Positions 45,329 through 54,657 of a DNA stretch of 64,000 bases are shown one piece after another. Position numbers and translations under genes: made by a program. The DNA comes from Propionispira arboris. Lineage in GTDB: Bacteria; Bacillota; Negativicutes; Selenomonadales; Selenomonadaceae. How positions within the stretch are numbered: the stretch's first letter is position 1; each line of letters begins with the position of its first letter. Location of the stretch: NCBI RefSeq assembly GCF_900109225.1, contig NZ_FNZK01000004.1, positions 62,001-126,000 on the forward strand. Reading direction: 5' to 3'. The notes below the pieces were generated by a model. The model saw only the letters and a program-made list of their open reading frames with translations. It was not told the DNA's origin and did not search any database.

Positions 45329-46771
45329 TTACAGATGAGTTTCAATAGCTTTTCCGATGATTTGCATGCCGGCAGTTATTTCTTGCAGCCGAATGGTGGC
45401 AAAACTGATTCGAATATGTTGATCTGAGGTTTGGCGAGGGAAAAAAGGGGATCCTTCTGTTAGCAGAACCCCGTTTTGAAAAGCGAGTTCCACGATGCTT
45501 TTTGCTGAGACATTTTGTGGCAATGTAAACCAGATCGATAGACCGCCATTGGGCTTGATGAAATGAACATCTTTCGGCAGGTATTTTGCAATAGCTTGCA
45601 GGGTAAATTCAAATTGTATTTGGTAGGTTTGTTTGATTTCGGCAAGGTGCTTTTGCCAGATGCCTTGGCGCAGATATAAATCAAATGCTCTTTGGGTAAG
45701 ACCAGATGTCGATATATCGGATAGATGCTTTACATTTAATAATTTGGCAGCAAAGACTTTTGGCATTGTTAAAAAAGCCAGGCGGAGTCCCGGCATAAAT
45801 ATTTTTGAAAAGCTCTTGAGATAGATGACACGGTCGTCACGATCAAGGGCTTTGAGTGGTGCTAAAACGTCTTTGCTATAGGATAAATCACTGATATAAT
45901 CATCTTCCAAAATAAAAACATTATAATATCTTGCAAGTCCCATTAAGCGGTTTCGTTTGGCAATTGAATAGGAAATTCCTGTAGGATTTTGGATGTTTGG
46001 CATAACGTAAATTAGTTTTGGGCGAAACTGGCGGAGCTTTTTTTCGAGGTCATCGATATCAATACCGTCTACTTCTAAATTAATATCAATGATTTTGGCT
46101 CCGCGTGAGCGAAAAGCGTCGATTGCGCCGGGGTACGTTGGTCTTTCAGTGAAAACATAATCACCATAATTCAATAAAGCTCGGGCAACGATATCGATAC
46201 CTTGTTGGGCGCCGGAAATAATTTGTACGGTATCGGGTGTTGTCTTCACACCGCTTTTGTTGAAATGTGCGGCAATGGATTCACGCAATGGATAAAAGCC
46301 TTGGCTCTCTTGATAGCTGAAGGCGTAACCTTGATCGCGGTCGAGGACTTCAATAAGGACCTGCTTAAATTTTTCGACGGAAACAATATCTGGATTTAGC
46401 GAGATACTAGACATATTTATCATGGCAGAATCAAACGGTGATAAAGTTTCGGGATCATCGATTTTTCGGTCATTGATCTCTAGGGGCTGTTCCTCATCAA
46501 TTGAGGTATTCGATTCTGCGACATAACTGCCACTGCCGGAACGTGAAAAAATATAGCCATTTTTTTCAAGTTCTTTATAAGCACTAACGACTGTTCCGGC
46601 ATTAATATTTAAAAATGCGGCAAATTTTCGTATGGGCGGTAAAAGGTAACCAGGTGCAAGACGACCAAGTTTAATATATTCACAAAGCTGATTGTATAGT
46701 TGTACATACAGTGCCTCTTTACTATTTTTTGCTAATTGTATTGATACAAAATCAATGAAATTATTTTCCAT
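45329..46771 (-). CDS. MocR-type GntR regulator with aminotransferase domain (PdxR-like)
   Basis: This 480-residue protein has an N-terminal GntR winged helix (about 10-80: LYVQLYNQLCEYIKLGRL, then FLNINAGTVVSAYKELEKNG) fused to a fold-type I aminotransferase domain with LEDDYISDL and the PLP-lysine region YLKSFSKIFMPGLRL. MocR proteins use bound PLP as the signal. It is divergent from pdxS-pdxT, the PLP synthase genes, so it is probably their activator PdxR. The regulatory role is inferred from this pairing. Confidence 0.88.
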   Translation of the reverse strand: MENNFIDFVSIQLAKNSKEALYVQLYNQLCEYIKLGRLAPGYLLPPIRKFAAFLNINAGTVVSAYKELEKNGYIFSRSGSGSYVAESNTSIDEEQPLEINDRKIDDPETLSPFDSAMINMSSISLNPDIVSVEKFKQVLIEVLDRDQGYAFSYQESQGFYPLRESIAAHFNKSGVKTTPDTVQIISGAQQGIDIVARALLNYGDYVFTERPTYPGAIDAFRSRGAKIIDINLEVDGIDIDDLEKKLRQFRPKLIYVMPNIQNPTGISYSIAKRNRLMGLARYYNVFILEDDYISDLSYSKDVLAPLKALDRDDRVIYLKSFSKIFMPGLRLAFLTMPKVFAAKLLNVKHLSDISTSGLTQRAFDLYLRQGIWQKHLAEIKQTYQIQFEFTLQAIAKYLPKDVHFIKPNGGLSIWFTLPQNVSAKSIVELAFQNGVLLTEGSPFFPRQTSDQHIRISFATIRLQEITAGMQIIGKAIETHL

Positions 46772-46830
46772 CTTGTATATTACACCTCACTTTGCTAGAA
46801 TAAGAGAAATTTAAGGCCGATCAGTTATTT

Positions 46831-46844
46831 TTGTATCGGTACAA
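46831..46844. promoter_or_regulatory. Candidate PdxR site between the divergent genes
   Basis: TTGTATCGGTACAA is an inverted repeat (TTGTA/TACAA), and further ATACAA/TTGTAT half-sites lie at both ends of the 127-bp spacer. Confidence 0.4.
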
Positions 46845-46898
46845 TTTTATTTTAACAAATACAAAGTAATATAACAATAGGAAAAGAGGAATAATTTT

Positions 46899-47777
46899 AT
46901 GGGAAACAGATATGAATTAAATAAAAACTTGGCACAAATGCTTAAAGGCGGTGTCATTATGGATGTGACAAACGTACAACAGGCTAAGATTGCAGAAGCA
47001 GCTGGCGCAGTAGCTGTTATGGCACTGGAACGTGTTCCGGCAGATATCCGTAAAGAAGGTGGTGTTGCCCGTATGTCAGATCCTAAAATGATCCGTGAAA
47101 TTCAGGCTGCTGTATCGATTCCGGTTATGGCAAAAGCAAGAATTGGTCATTTTGTTGAAGCACAGATATTAGAAGCACTTGGTATTGATTATATTGATGA
47201 ATCAGAAGTACTGACTCCGGCAGATGATGTGAATCATATTGATAAGGCTGCCTTTAAAATTCCTTTTGTCTGCGGGGCACGTAATTTAGGGGAAGCGCTG
47301 CGCCGTATTGGTGAAGGAGCAGCAATGATTCGTACGAAGGGCGAAGCTGGTACAGGCAATGTAGTGGAAGCAGTCCGTCATATGCGTACGATGGTGAATG
47401 ATATGCGCCGTGTACAAGCTGCTTCGCAAATGGAACTTATGACAATTGCCAAAGAATATGGTGCACCATTTGACCTGATACAATATGTGCATACAAACGG
47501 GAAACTCCCTGTTGTGAATTTTGCTGCTGGCGGGATTGCAACCCCGGCGGATGCGGCACTAATGATGCAGCTTGGCGTAGATGGTGTATTTGTCGGTTCA
47601 GGTATCTTCAAATCAGGTGATCCGGAAAAACGTGCGAAAGCAATTGTTGAAGCAACAACTTATTATAATGATCCAGTTAAACTCGCCGTGATTTCGGAAG
47701 ATCTTGGTGAAGCAATGGTGGGGATTGAAATTGATACGCTCGCACCACAGGAACATCTGGCAAACAGGGGCTGGTAA
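46899..47777 (+). CDS. pdxS: Pyridoxal 5'-phosphate synthase, PdxS subunit
   Basis: PdxS makes PLP from ribose-5-P, glyceraldehyde-3-P and ammonia. The 292-residue barrel has [20 protein letters not shown], the catalytic lysines in [10 protein letters not shown] and [10 protein letters not shown], and [18 protein letters not shown]. It is full length. AAGAGG precedes the ATG, and pdxT follows after 2 bp. Confidence 0.97.
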   Translation: MGNRYELNKNLAQMLKGGVIMDVTNVQQAKIAEAAGAVAVMALERVPADIRKEGGVARMSDPKMIREIQAAVSIPVMAKARIGHFVEAQILEALGIDYIDESEVLTPADDVNHIDKAAFKIPFVCGARNLGEALRRIGEGAAMIRTKGEAGTGNVVEAVRHMRTMVNDMRRVQAASQMELMTIAKEYGAPFDLIQYVHTNGKLPVVNFAAGGIATPADAALMMQLGVDGVFVGSGIFKSGDPEKRAKAIVEATTYYNDPVKLAVISEDLGEAMVGIEIDTLAPQEHLANRGW

Positions 47778-47779
47778 AT

Positions 47780-48370
47780 ATGTATAAAGTTGGTGTACTG
47801 GCGATTCAAGGCGCTGTGTCAGAGCATATTGCCTGTCTGGATCGTTTGCCTGATGTTGAAGGTCTTGCCGTTAAGACAATGGCTGAAATCAATCAAGTTG
47901 ATGGACTTATACTGCCCGGAGGAGAATCTACAGCGATGGGGAAAATCCTTGGTTATTATAATATGTTGGAACCGCTTCGCACTAAGATAGCCAATGGATT
48001 GCCTGTTTGGGGGACTTGTGCTGGTCTTATTCTGTTGGCAAAAGAAATAACAGGACAGCCAGTGCGCTATTTTTCAACGATGGATATTACCGTTCGTCGT
48101 AATGGCTACGGCAGTCAGCTTGATAGCTTTGAAACAACTGTTTCGTTACCGAACGTTTCGCATGGCAATATACCGCTCGTTTTTATTCGAGCACCTTATA
48201 TTGAGAAAGTTGGGGAATCTGTGGAAGTTTTAGCCAAGATACAGGGGCGCATTGTAGCAGCCGCGCAGAATAATATGTTGGTGACTTCGTTTCATCCGGA
48301 ACTTACGACTGATTTGAGTTTTCATCGGTATTTTTTCGAACATTTTATTCAAAATCGAGCGGCGAAATAA
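47780..48370 (+). CDS. pdxT: Pyridoxal 5'-phosphate synthase glutaminase subunit PdxT
   Basis: PdxT hydrolyses glutamine and passes ammonia to PdxS. The 196-residue class I amidotransferase has LILPGGESTAMGK, the Cys in VWGTCAGLILLAK and the His-Glu pair in TSFHPELT. It begins 2 bp after the pdxS stop. Confidence 0.96.
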   Translation: MYKVGVLAIQGAVSEHIACLDRLPDVEGLAVKTMAEINQVDGLILPGGESTAMGKILGYYNMLEPLRTKIANGLPVWGTCAGLILLAKEITGQPVRYFSTMDITVRRNGYGSQLDSFETTVSLPNVSHGNIPLVFIRAPYIEKVGESVEVLAKIQGRIVAAAQNNMLVTSFHPELTTDLSFHRYFFEHFIQNRAAK

Positions 48371-48409
48371 ATATTTTTTTATATTTTAAGAAGATTTATA
48401 GGTATAAGG

Positions 48410-48455
48410 CACTAGATAGGTACAATATTTTTGTCCTAACTAGTGTCTTTTTGTT
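48410..48455 (+). terminator. Terminator of pdxST
   Basis: The stem CACTAG-TAGG-ACAA pairs with TTGT-CCTA-CTAGTG (one mismatch, one bulge) and is followed by TCTTTTTG. Confidence 0.75.
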
Positions 48456-48612
48456 TGTAAAAAACAAAAAGAAAATTCTAATAAATTTATCTTTATAAGA
48501 GAAAAAACGATTAAACCAATGAAAATAATAGAATAAATACTAAATTTTCAGAATAATATATTATAAAGCTTGTTTTTGTCTTTATTTAAGCGAATATAAA
48601 GAATATTTGCTA

Positions 48613-48680
48613 TTGAAAGAAAAAAATAAATCTATATAATAGAGATATAAACAAAAACGATAAAAAAAGATAAAAATAAA
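48613..48680 (+). promoter_or_regulatory. Promoter and operator of the porin-galactanase unit
   Basis: TTGAAA (48613) and TATAAT (48635) are 16 bp apart. Two bases after the -10 begins a 24-bp block (48643-48666) including ATAAACAAAAACGATAAAAA, identical to one placed the same way ahead of the deoR gene. CGATAA and AGATAA lie 10 bp apart inside it, like DeoR-family direct repeats. The rest of the 48456-48770 gap is very AT-rich with no other named feature. Confidence 0.72.
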
Positions 48681-48770
48681 ACATAATACATAAAGTATCG
48701 AACACAAAGGGACATACTTAAAGTGCGTATTCTTAAATTTTATATAAAAGAAACATAGGGGGAGTCACAC

Positions 48771-50195
48771 ATGAAAAAGAAGTTAATCTTTAGTGCAGCG
48801 GTTATAGGGGCATTGGGTCTGTCGAACGTTGCGATGGCGGCACAGGCAAATCCATTTGCCAGCGTACCGAAAGATCATTGGGCCTATTCTGCGGTGGAAA
48901 AGTTAGTGCAGGATGGTCTGGTTGATGGTTATGGTGATAGCGATTTCCGTGGAGAAAAAGCGATTACCCGTTATGAAATGGCAGAACTTGTAGCCAAAGC
49001 AATGTCGAATGTGGATAAAGCAGATGATGCCAACAAAGCATCTTTGGATCGCCTGTCAAAAGAATATTCAAGTGAACTGGATAATATGGGAGTGCGCCTC
49101 AAAAAAGTTGAAGATAAAATGTCTTCGTTTAAATGGTATGGTGATGCACGTTTTCGTTATTATGAAAATAAAGATAATAAAATAAAAGATACGAATGATG
49201 GTCATACGTCAAAGGCTAGTCAGTTTGAAGAACGTGTACGTTTGGGGATTTATGCTGAACCCGGGAAAAATTTATCCATTAACGGGCGTATCAAATATGA
49301 AAATCAAATTAATGTGAAAAATGGCTGGGGCGGCAACAATCAGAACTTTAATTCTTGGGATAACAGCTATCGGGATCAGGGCGCATTCAGACTTGATAAA
49401 TTCAGTTTGGACTGGGACCATGCGAATACAAAAGTTTCGCTTGGCCGTGTTGAACTGAATTTGGGACAGGGCCTTCTTTGGTGGGAAAATCAGATTGATG
49501 GTATCTATGCTACACATAAATTTGGCAATAATGTGACAGCTTCGGCTGGCTGGGGTGACATGGCAGCCGAAGGCTGGCAGGATTCCAATATGGGAGCATT
49601 TATGGCAAATGTTGACGTTACTACAAGTGCTGCTACCCATGTTACGCTGGCTCATTTAAAAACGAATGGAACATTGAAAAATCATTCTACAGAATATCAA
49701 AATAAATGGATTGATGTAGGTGGAACTTGGACTCAAATGCCTGTGCTTACGGACGTATGGACGGACCAGGCATATGCATTTGATCAATATGCATTGGGCT
49801 TTAATTCACAAATTAGCAAAAAGGTTAATTTGATTGCTGAATATGTGAAGAATAATGCAGAATCTGCTGATCAAAATCATGGCTATTGGACGAGATTGAC
49901 ATATGGCAATCAAGTTTGGAGTCAGGCGAAAACATGGAAAGTGTATGCTGAATACATGAGTCTTGGCAATGCAGCAATTGATTCTAAATATTGGGGGCAT
50001 AGACTTAACGTAGCTGGTGGGAATGGTTACAATGGTGATGGCGATAAAGGCTGGGGTATTGGTGCAAGTTATATGCTGGCTAGCAATACAAATTTAGAAT
50101 TAACTTATTATAAAATGCAGCCGTATGATAGTGGAAAATCCGGCTTTAGCAAATATGATGATATAGCATATGCAGCTGTTACCGTTAGCTTCTAA
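48771..50195 (+). CDS. SLH-domain outer-membrane porin
   Basis: The 474-residue protein has a signal peptide (cut near AMAAQA), an SLH domain (about 28-80: FASVPKDHWAYSAVEKLVQD, then ITRYEMAELVAKAM) and a coiled coil (about 85-115), followed by beta strands to the terminal aromatic residue (AVTVSF). This is the OmpM/Mep45 type of Negativicutes, where SLH binds polyaminated peptidoglycan and the barrel spans the outer membrane. Placement ahead of a secreted galactanase suggests a channel for galactan oligomers. The spacer to the next gene (104 bp) shows no terminator. Confidence 0.9.
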   Translation: MKKKLIFSAAVIGALGLSNVAMAAQANPFASVPKDHWAYSAVEKLVQDGLVDGYGDSDFRGEKAITRYEMAELVAKAMSNVDKADDANKASLDRLSKEYSSELDNMGVRLKKVEDKMSSFKWYGDARFRYYENKDNKIKDTNDGHTSKASQFEERVRLGIYAEPGKNLSINGRIKYENQINVKNGWGGNNQNFNSWDNSYRDQGAFRLDKFSLDWDHANTKVSLGRVELNLGQGLLWWENQIDGIYATHKFGNNVTASAGWGDMAAEGWQDSNMGAFMANVDVTTSAATHVTLAHLKTNGTLKNHSTEYQNKWIDVGGTWTQMPVLTDVWTDQAYAFDQYALGFNSQISKKVNLIAEYVKNNAESADQNHGYWTRLTYGNQVWSQAKTWKVYAEYMSLGNAAIDSKYWGHRLNVAGGNGYNGDGDKGWGIGASYMLASNTNLELTYYKMQPYDSGKSGFSKYDDIAYAAVTVSF

Positions 50196-50299
50196 ATTAA
50201 AAATTTAAATTTATTTCGTAGATTCGTTTGAACAAGGCAGGTGGATTTACGAACATTGGTAGATGTATATTATTCAAAACAAATATATGAGGTGAAGAC

Positions 50300-52162
50300 A
50301 TGAAAAAAAACAAATTAGCTTCGCTGGTGCTTTCTGCGATTATGACAGGTACTCTTATTTTTGGTGCAACCGATGCAGAAGCTGCAATTCAGGTGAATCC
50401 GATCGATGGTATTCGTTCTGATTTTATTAAGGGCGCAGATATATCAATGCTCAAAGAAATCGAATTAAAAAATGGTAAATTTTATGATCAGGGTGTAGAA
50501 AAAGACTGCTTAGATATTTTGCAGCAGCATGGCATTAATTGGGTTCGTTTACGGATCTGGAATAATCCGATCGTGAATGGTGTTGAAGTGGGCGGCGGCA
50601 ATACGGATGAAGCAAAGGCTTTGGAAATTGCGGCAAGAGCAAAAGCAAGAGGCATGAAAGTTTTACTTGATTTCCATTACAGTGATTTCTGGGCTGATCC
50701 GGGTAAACAAAATAAACCAGCAGCCTGGGCGAATCATAATGCAAAACAACTGCAAAAAGATGTTTATGACTATACGAGCAAGGTTATGAAAGACTTTACG
50801 GCAAAAGGTATTGCACCGGATATGGTGCAAATTGGGAATGAACTTAATAATGGTATGCTGTGGCCGGAAGGGAAACCTGTGTCACCGGAAGGTTATAAAA
50901 ATCTTGCGGGGATGATCGGTCAAGGCTTGAAAGCAGTTCATGATAATGACCCAAATCACCGGGTTAAGTTGATGGTTCATTTGGCAAATGGTGGCGATAA
51001 TGCATTGTACCGCAGCTTTTTTGACTCTTTAATTGTGACGAATAAAGTGAATGATTTCGATGTAATTGGCTTATCTTATTACCCATTCTGGCATGGTAAA
51101 ATGGAACAGCTTGAAAATAATATGAATGATATTAGCGGTCGCTATAATAAAGATGTTGTTGTAGTAGAAACAGCATTCGGCTTTACAAATGATGGCTTTG
51201 ATGCACAGAAAAATGTTTACGGACCGACGGAAGAACGAATTGGTGGTTACAAGAGCACTGTTCAAGGGCAGGCGACCGGGCTTCGGAATGTTATGGAAGC
51301 TGTAAGTAAAGTAAATAATAAACGCGGTATGGGTATCTTTTATTGGGAACCAGATTGGATTCCGACCCCTGGCGCTGGCTGGAAACATGGCGAGGGCAAT
51401 GAATGGGAAAATCTTGCGATGTTTGATTTCAAAGGTAATGCTTTAGAATCTTTAGATGTCTTTAATCTTGTGTCTGCGAAAGATAATAAATTTGTACAGG
51501 CTGCGATTAAAGCGTTGGAACCGGCTGATGTAGTGGGGAATATAGGAAAACCAACTGAATTGCCACAAACGGTTAGTGCGGTTTATACAGATGATTCCAC
51601 GAAAGACCTCCCAGTTATTTGGAATACGGCAGCACCAGTTTATGATGCTGTTGGGAATTATCGTGTCAGTGGCAGTGTTGCTGGCAGTGATATTAAGGCG
51701 ATAGCTAAAGTGACTGTGATCAATAAAGTAAATCTTGTTAAAAATGGCAACTTTGAAACAGGTGATTTAAATCAATGGACAGTTAAAGGCGATATGAGTG
51801 CGGTGAATAACTCTAATTCTGCTGGTGATGTCCGTGATAAGAGTGCCATGCATTATTGGGCAGATAAAGCTTTTTCCTTTACGGCAACACAAACTATTAC
51901 TGGTTTGAAAAATGGGAAATATACGTTGTCGGTTTGGACGCAAGGCGGCGGTGGTGAAAAAACTGTGCAACTGTTTGCAGATCAATTTGGCGGTGCAAAA
52001 GTAATGACACCGATTACCAACGATGGCTGGAATAAATGGCATCAATGGACAATTAAGGACATTGATGTTACGAATGGACAAATTACAATTGGTGTCGACA
52101 ATCAAGCAAATGCAGGTAATTGGGGCTCCATTGATGATGTGGAATTGTATGTTCAAGAATAA
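50300..52162 (+). CDS. Secreted endo-beta-1,4-galactanase (GH53) with galactan-binding module
   Basis: This 620-residue enzyme has a signal peptide (cut near TDAEAA), a GH53 barrel (about 30-395) with acid/base Glu 181 in QIGNELNNG and nucleophile Glu 290 in VVVETAFG, a bacterial Ig-like domain (about 410-475) and a C-terminal beta-sandwich (about 478-620, starting VKNGNFETGDLNQW) like CBM61. It cuts beta-1,4-galactan outside the inner membrane. No SLH or lipobox is present, so it is free or held by its binding module. GAGGTG precedes the ATG. Confidence 0.93.
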   Translation: MKKNKLASLVLSAIMTGTLIFGATDAEAAIQVNPIDGIRSDFIKGADISMLKEIELKNGKFYDQGVEKDCLDILQQHGINWVRLRIWNNPIVNGVEVGGGNTDEAKALEIAARAKARGMKVLLDFHYSDFWADPGKQNKPAAWANHNAKQLQKDVYDYTSKVMKDFTAKGIAPDMVQIGNELNNGMLWPEGKPVSPEGYKNLAGMIGQGLKAVHDNDPNHRVKLMVHLANGGDNALYRSFFDSLIVTNKVNDFDVIGLSYYPFWHGKMEQLENNMNDISGRYNKDVVVVETAFGFTNDGFDAQKNVYGPTEERIGGYKSTVQGQATGLRNVMEAVSKVNNKRGMGIFYWEPDWIPTPGAGWKHGEGNEWENLAMFDFKGNALESLDVFNLVSAKDNKFVQAAIKALEPADVVGNIGKPTELPQTVSAVYTDDSTKDLPVIWNTAAPVYDAVGNYRVSGSVAGSDIKAIAKVTVINKVNLVKNGNFETGDLNQWTVKGDMSAVNNSNSAGDVRDKSAMHYWADKAFSFTATQTITGLKNGKYTLSVWTQGGGGEKTVQLFADQFGGAKVMTPITNDGWNKWHQWTIKDIDVTNGQITIGVDNQANAGNWGSIDDVELYVQE

Positions 52163-52190
52163 AGCTCTTTGATTTCAATTGATAGGCAAT

Positions 52191-52266
52191 AAAACATCTA
52201 TCTCAGCTGGGTTCTTGTTATGAAAAATATAAGAATCTAACTTAAGATAGATGTTTTATTTTAAAC
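52191..52266 (+). terminator. Terminator of the galactanase gene
   Basis: A perfect 16-bp outer stem (52191-52206 with 52248-52263) and an inner 7-bp stem form a long hairpin with a T-rich end. Confidence 0.82.
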
Positions 52267-52430
52267 TATGTTTGATTAGAACACGTAATAGGATCGGAAA
52301 TAAAATATAGATATAATAAAAAACAGCGTAATATTGTAATATAAAGATAAAAACATATATAAAATTGATTTAATACAAAAAAAATAGACTTATATGGTTA
52401 TAAATGATCTAAAATGATATAAATATAACA

Positions 52431-52495
52431 TTGAAAGAATCTTCGTAAACGTTATAATAAAGATATAAACAAAAACGATAAAAAACGATAAACAA
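52431..52495 (+). promoter_or_regulatory. Promoter, operator and cre-like site of the lac/tagatose operon
   Basis: TTGAAA (52431) and TATAAT (52453) are 16 bp apart; the shared 24-bp block starts at 52461, as at 48643. CGATAA repeats lie at 52475 and 52485. CGTAAACGTTATAA at 52444-52457 fits the CcpA cre consensus with two mismatches and overlaps the -10. Confidence 0.7.
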
Positions 52496-52545
52496 AGAAC
52501 ATGATTTGTATTATAACTTTTATATAACAGAAAAGAGATGACGCA

Positions 52546-53319
52546 ATGTTAAAAGAAGAACGGCAAGAACTTATATTGGAGAGTTTAAACAAAGCCGATA
52601 TTATTCGGGTAGCTGATTTAACACGAAAACTGGAAGCGACTGAAATGACAATTCGTAGAGATTTGCAAAGTTTGGAAGAACGAGGTCTGTTGATTCGAAT
52701 TCATGGGGGAGCTCGCAGTAAGGAAAGTGCGAAATTTGAAGAACTTTCTTTGAATGAAAAAAGAGGTATCAATACAGAAAACAAGATTGAAGTTGCTAAA
52801 ATTGCGGCAAGCTTGGTGAAAGATCATGATATTATTTACGTCGGACCAGGAACTACAGCTGAATTTTTAGCGGATTACATCAAAGTATCAAATGTCAAAG
52901 TAGTCACAAATTGCTTAAGTGTATTTGAACGTTTTCGCGGGGATGATCGTTTTGATCTGATTTTAGTCGGTGGTCGCCTGAGAGCCAAAACAAATACCTT
53001 TGTTGGTAGTTTTGCTAACGATATGCTGGCGAAGATACGTGTGAAAATTGCGTTTATTGGGGCCAATGGTGTCGCAGGCAATGATGTTATGACCTCAAAT
53101 GAAGAGGAAGGCCATTGTCAAAAAATCATCATGAATAATGCCATCGAAAGATATCTTTTATGTGATTCAAGTAAGATTGAAAAAGAAGATTTCTATACGC
53201 TATATAATTTAGAAGAAATTACTGCACTCCTTACAGACTCGAAAATTGATCCAGATTTAAAGCTAAAATATTCGAAGTATTGTAAGATCATGAATGCAGT
53301 TCAGGAGGAAAACTTATGA
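52546..53319 (+). CDS. DeoR-family transcriptional repressor (LacR-like)
   Basis: This 257-residue protein has the DeoR helix-turn-helix (VADLTRKLEATEMTIRRDLQ, then RGLLIRIHGGA) and the sugar-phosphate sensor domain with IYVGPGTTAEFLADYI and AFIGANGVAG. By position it is the lactose/tagatose-pathway repressor LacR, responding to tagatose-6-P or a related sugar phosphate. Its stop overlaps the lacA start (ATGA). Confidence 0.9.
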   Translation: MLKEERQELILESLNKADIIRVADLTRKLEATEMTIRRDLQSLEERGLLIRIHGGARSKESAKFEELSLNEKRGINTENKIEVAKIAASLVKDHDIIYVGPGTTAEFLADYIKVSNVKVVTNCLSVFERFRGDDRFDLILVGGRLRAKTNTFVGSFANDMLAKIRVKIAFIGANGVAGNDVMTSNEEEGHCQKIIMNNAIERYLLCDSSKIEKEDFYTLYNLEEITALLTDSKIDPDLKLKYSKYCKIMNAVQEENL

Positions 53320-53741
53320 AAATATTGATTGGTTCAGATCATGACGGGTATGAATTGAAGGAACATATTAAAGGGTACCTTACAGGTAAAGGGATAGACG
53401 TGGTGGATAAAACGACGGATACGGTTGATTTTGTCGATGCAGCGGCGAGAGTTTCGCAGGGTATTCTTGCCAAAGAAGCGGATCGAGGGATTTTAATTGA
53501 TGCGTATGGAGCTGGTTCCTTTATGGCAGCGAATAAACACAAAGGTATCATTTGTGCCGAAGTATCTGATGAACATTCTGCTTATATGACACGAAGCCAT
53601 AACAATACTTCAATTATTGCCCTTGGTGCCGGCATTGTTGGTGCACAGCTTGCGGAAGCGATTGTGGATTCTTATATTGAAGCAGAATATGCGGGAGGAC
53701 GTCATCAGATTCGTGTAGATATGTTGAATGAAATGTTATAA
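53316..53741 (+). CDS. lacA: Galactose-6-phosphate isomerase subunit LacA
   Basis: The 141-residue RpiB-fold protein has the LacA pattern IDAYGAGSFMAANKHKG instead of the Cys-containing loop of LacB. With LacB it turns galactose-6-P into tagatose-6-P. It overlaps deoR by four bases. Confidence 0.93.
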   Translation: MKILIGSDHDGYELKEHIKGYLTGKGIDVVDKTTDTVDFVDAAARVSQGILAKEADRGILIDAYGAGSFMAANKHKGIICAEVSDEHSAYMTRSHNNTSIIALGAGIVGAQLAEAIVDSYIEAEYAGGRHQIRVDMLNEML

Positions 53742-53765
53742 GAAATTAAACTAGGAGGAATTGGT

Positions 53766-54284
53766 ATGAAGATAGCAGTTGCATGTGACCATATTGTTAC
53801 GGATAGAAAAATACATGTTGTGGATTATTTAAAACAGAAAGGGTATGAGGTGATTGATTGCGGGACCTATGATCATGCCAGAACGCATTATCCTATTTAT
53901 GGTAAGTTAATGGCGGAAACAGTTGTATCGGGTAAAGCAGATTTAGGAATAGCAATTTGCGGAACTGGCGTTGGGATTACAACATCGGCTGATAAGGTTG
54001 TTGGTGCAAGAGCTGCCTTGGTTCGGGACATGACAAGTGCAATTTATGCGAAAAAACATTTAAATGCAAACATTATTGGTTTGGGTGGCAGGATTACCGG
54101 AGTGGGACTTATGGAAGAAATTCTGGATGCCTTTATTGAAACGAAATTTGAACCAACCGGAAAAGATAAGAATTTAATTGCAAAAATCGATGTGATTGCT
54201 AAACGAAAAGATAGCCAATATTTAAATGAGCATCTATTTGACCCGTTTATTGAAAAGTGGAATCGCGGCGAATATCACGATTGA
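53766..54284 (+). CDS. lacB: Galactose-6-phosphate isomerase subunit LacB
   Basis: The 172-residue RpiB-fold partner of LacA carries the catalytic loop [15 protein letters not shown] with its Cys and the start [20 protein letters not shown] lies upstream. The C-terminal [20 protein letters not shown] is typical of LacB. Confidence 0.94.
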   Translation: MKIAVACDHIVTDRKIHVVDYLKQKGYEVIDCGTYDHARTHYPIYGKLMAETVVSGKADLGIAICGTGVGITTSADKVVGARAALVRDMTSAIYAKKHLNANIIGLGGRITGVGLMEEILDAFIETKFEPTGKDKNLIAKIDVIAKRKDSQYLNEHLFDPFIEKWNRGEYHD

Positions 54285-54316
54285 TTTGAGTTTTTTTAAT
54301 ATGGGGGATGAAACGT

Positions 54317-54634
54317 ATGACAAATGAAGAAATGGAAATGACTACAGTAGAAATTGTTGCATATGCAGGAGATGCAAGATCAAAATACATCGGTGCTTTA
54401 ACCGCTGCGAATAATGCAGATTATGAAAAAGCGGCAGCCATGATTCAAGAGGGTGATGATTTGATCACCGAAGCACATAATACGCAGACTAAATTATTGC
54501 AGATGGAAGCTTCCGGAGACTCTGTAAAGATTACTTTTTTGACAGTTCATGCGCAGGATCATCTTATGACGGTTATGCTGCTGCGTGATCTCGTGAAAAA
54601 CTTTATTCAACTTTATAAAAAAGTAAATAAATAA
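54317..54634 (+). CDS. lacF: PTS lactose/cellobiose-type EIIA
   Basis: This 105-residue helical protein has the phospho-His in TVHAQDHLM, at residue 78 as in known EIIA-Lac proteins, and the segment AAMIQEGDDLITEAHNTQT. It passes phosphate to the EIIB domain of the next gene. The ATG at 54308 overlaps the GGGGGA site, so 54317 is preferred. Confidence 0.92.
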   Translation: MTNEEMEMTTVEIVAYAGDARSKYIGALTAANNADYEKAAAMIQEGDDLITEAHNTQTKLLQMEASGDSVKITFLTVHAQDHLMTVMLLRDLVKNFIQLYKKVNK

Positions 54635-54657
54635 AAGAAGAAGCAGGAGGGAACTAA

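Noticed and set aside
48456-48612. AT-rich stretch as a replication origin
   Set aside because: No DnaA-box cluster was seen and no replication genes are near; it is the promoter upstream region of the porin gene.
52471-52490. Tandem AAAAACGATA as a CRISPR-like or iteron repeat
   Set aside because: Only two units without spacers, placed directly after a promoter; better read as DeoR-type operator repeats.
53316-54284. lacA and lacB as ribose-5-phosphate isomerase B genes
   Set aside because: The two-subunit pairing, the DAYGAGSF loop of the first and the lac operon context fit LacA/LacB; RpiB works as a single subunit type.
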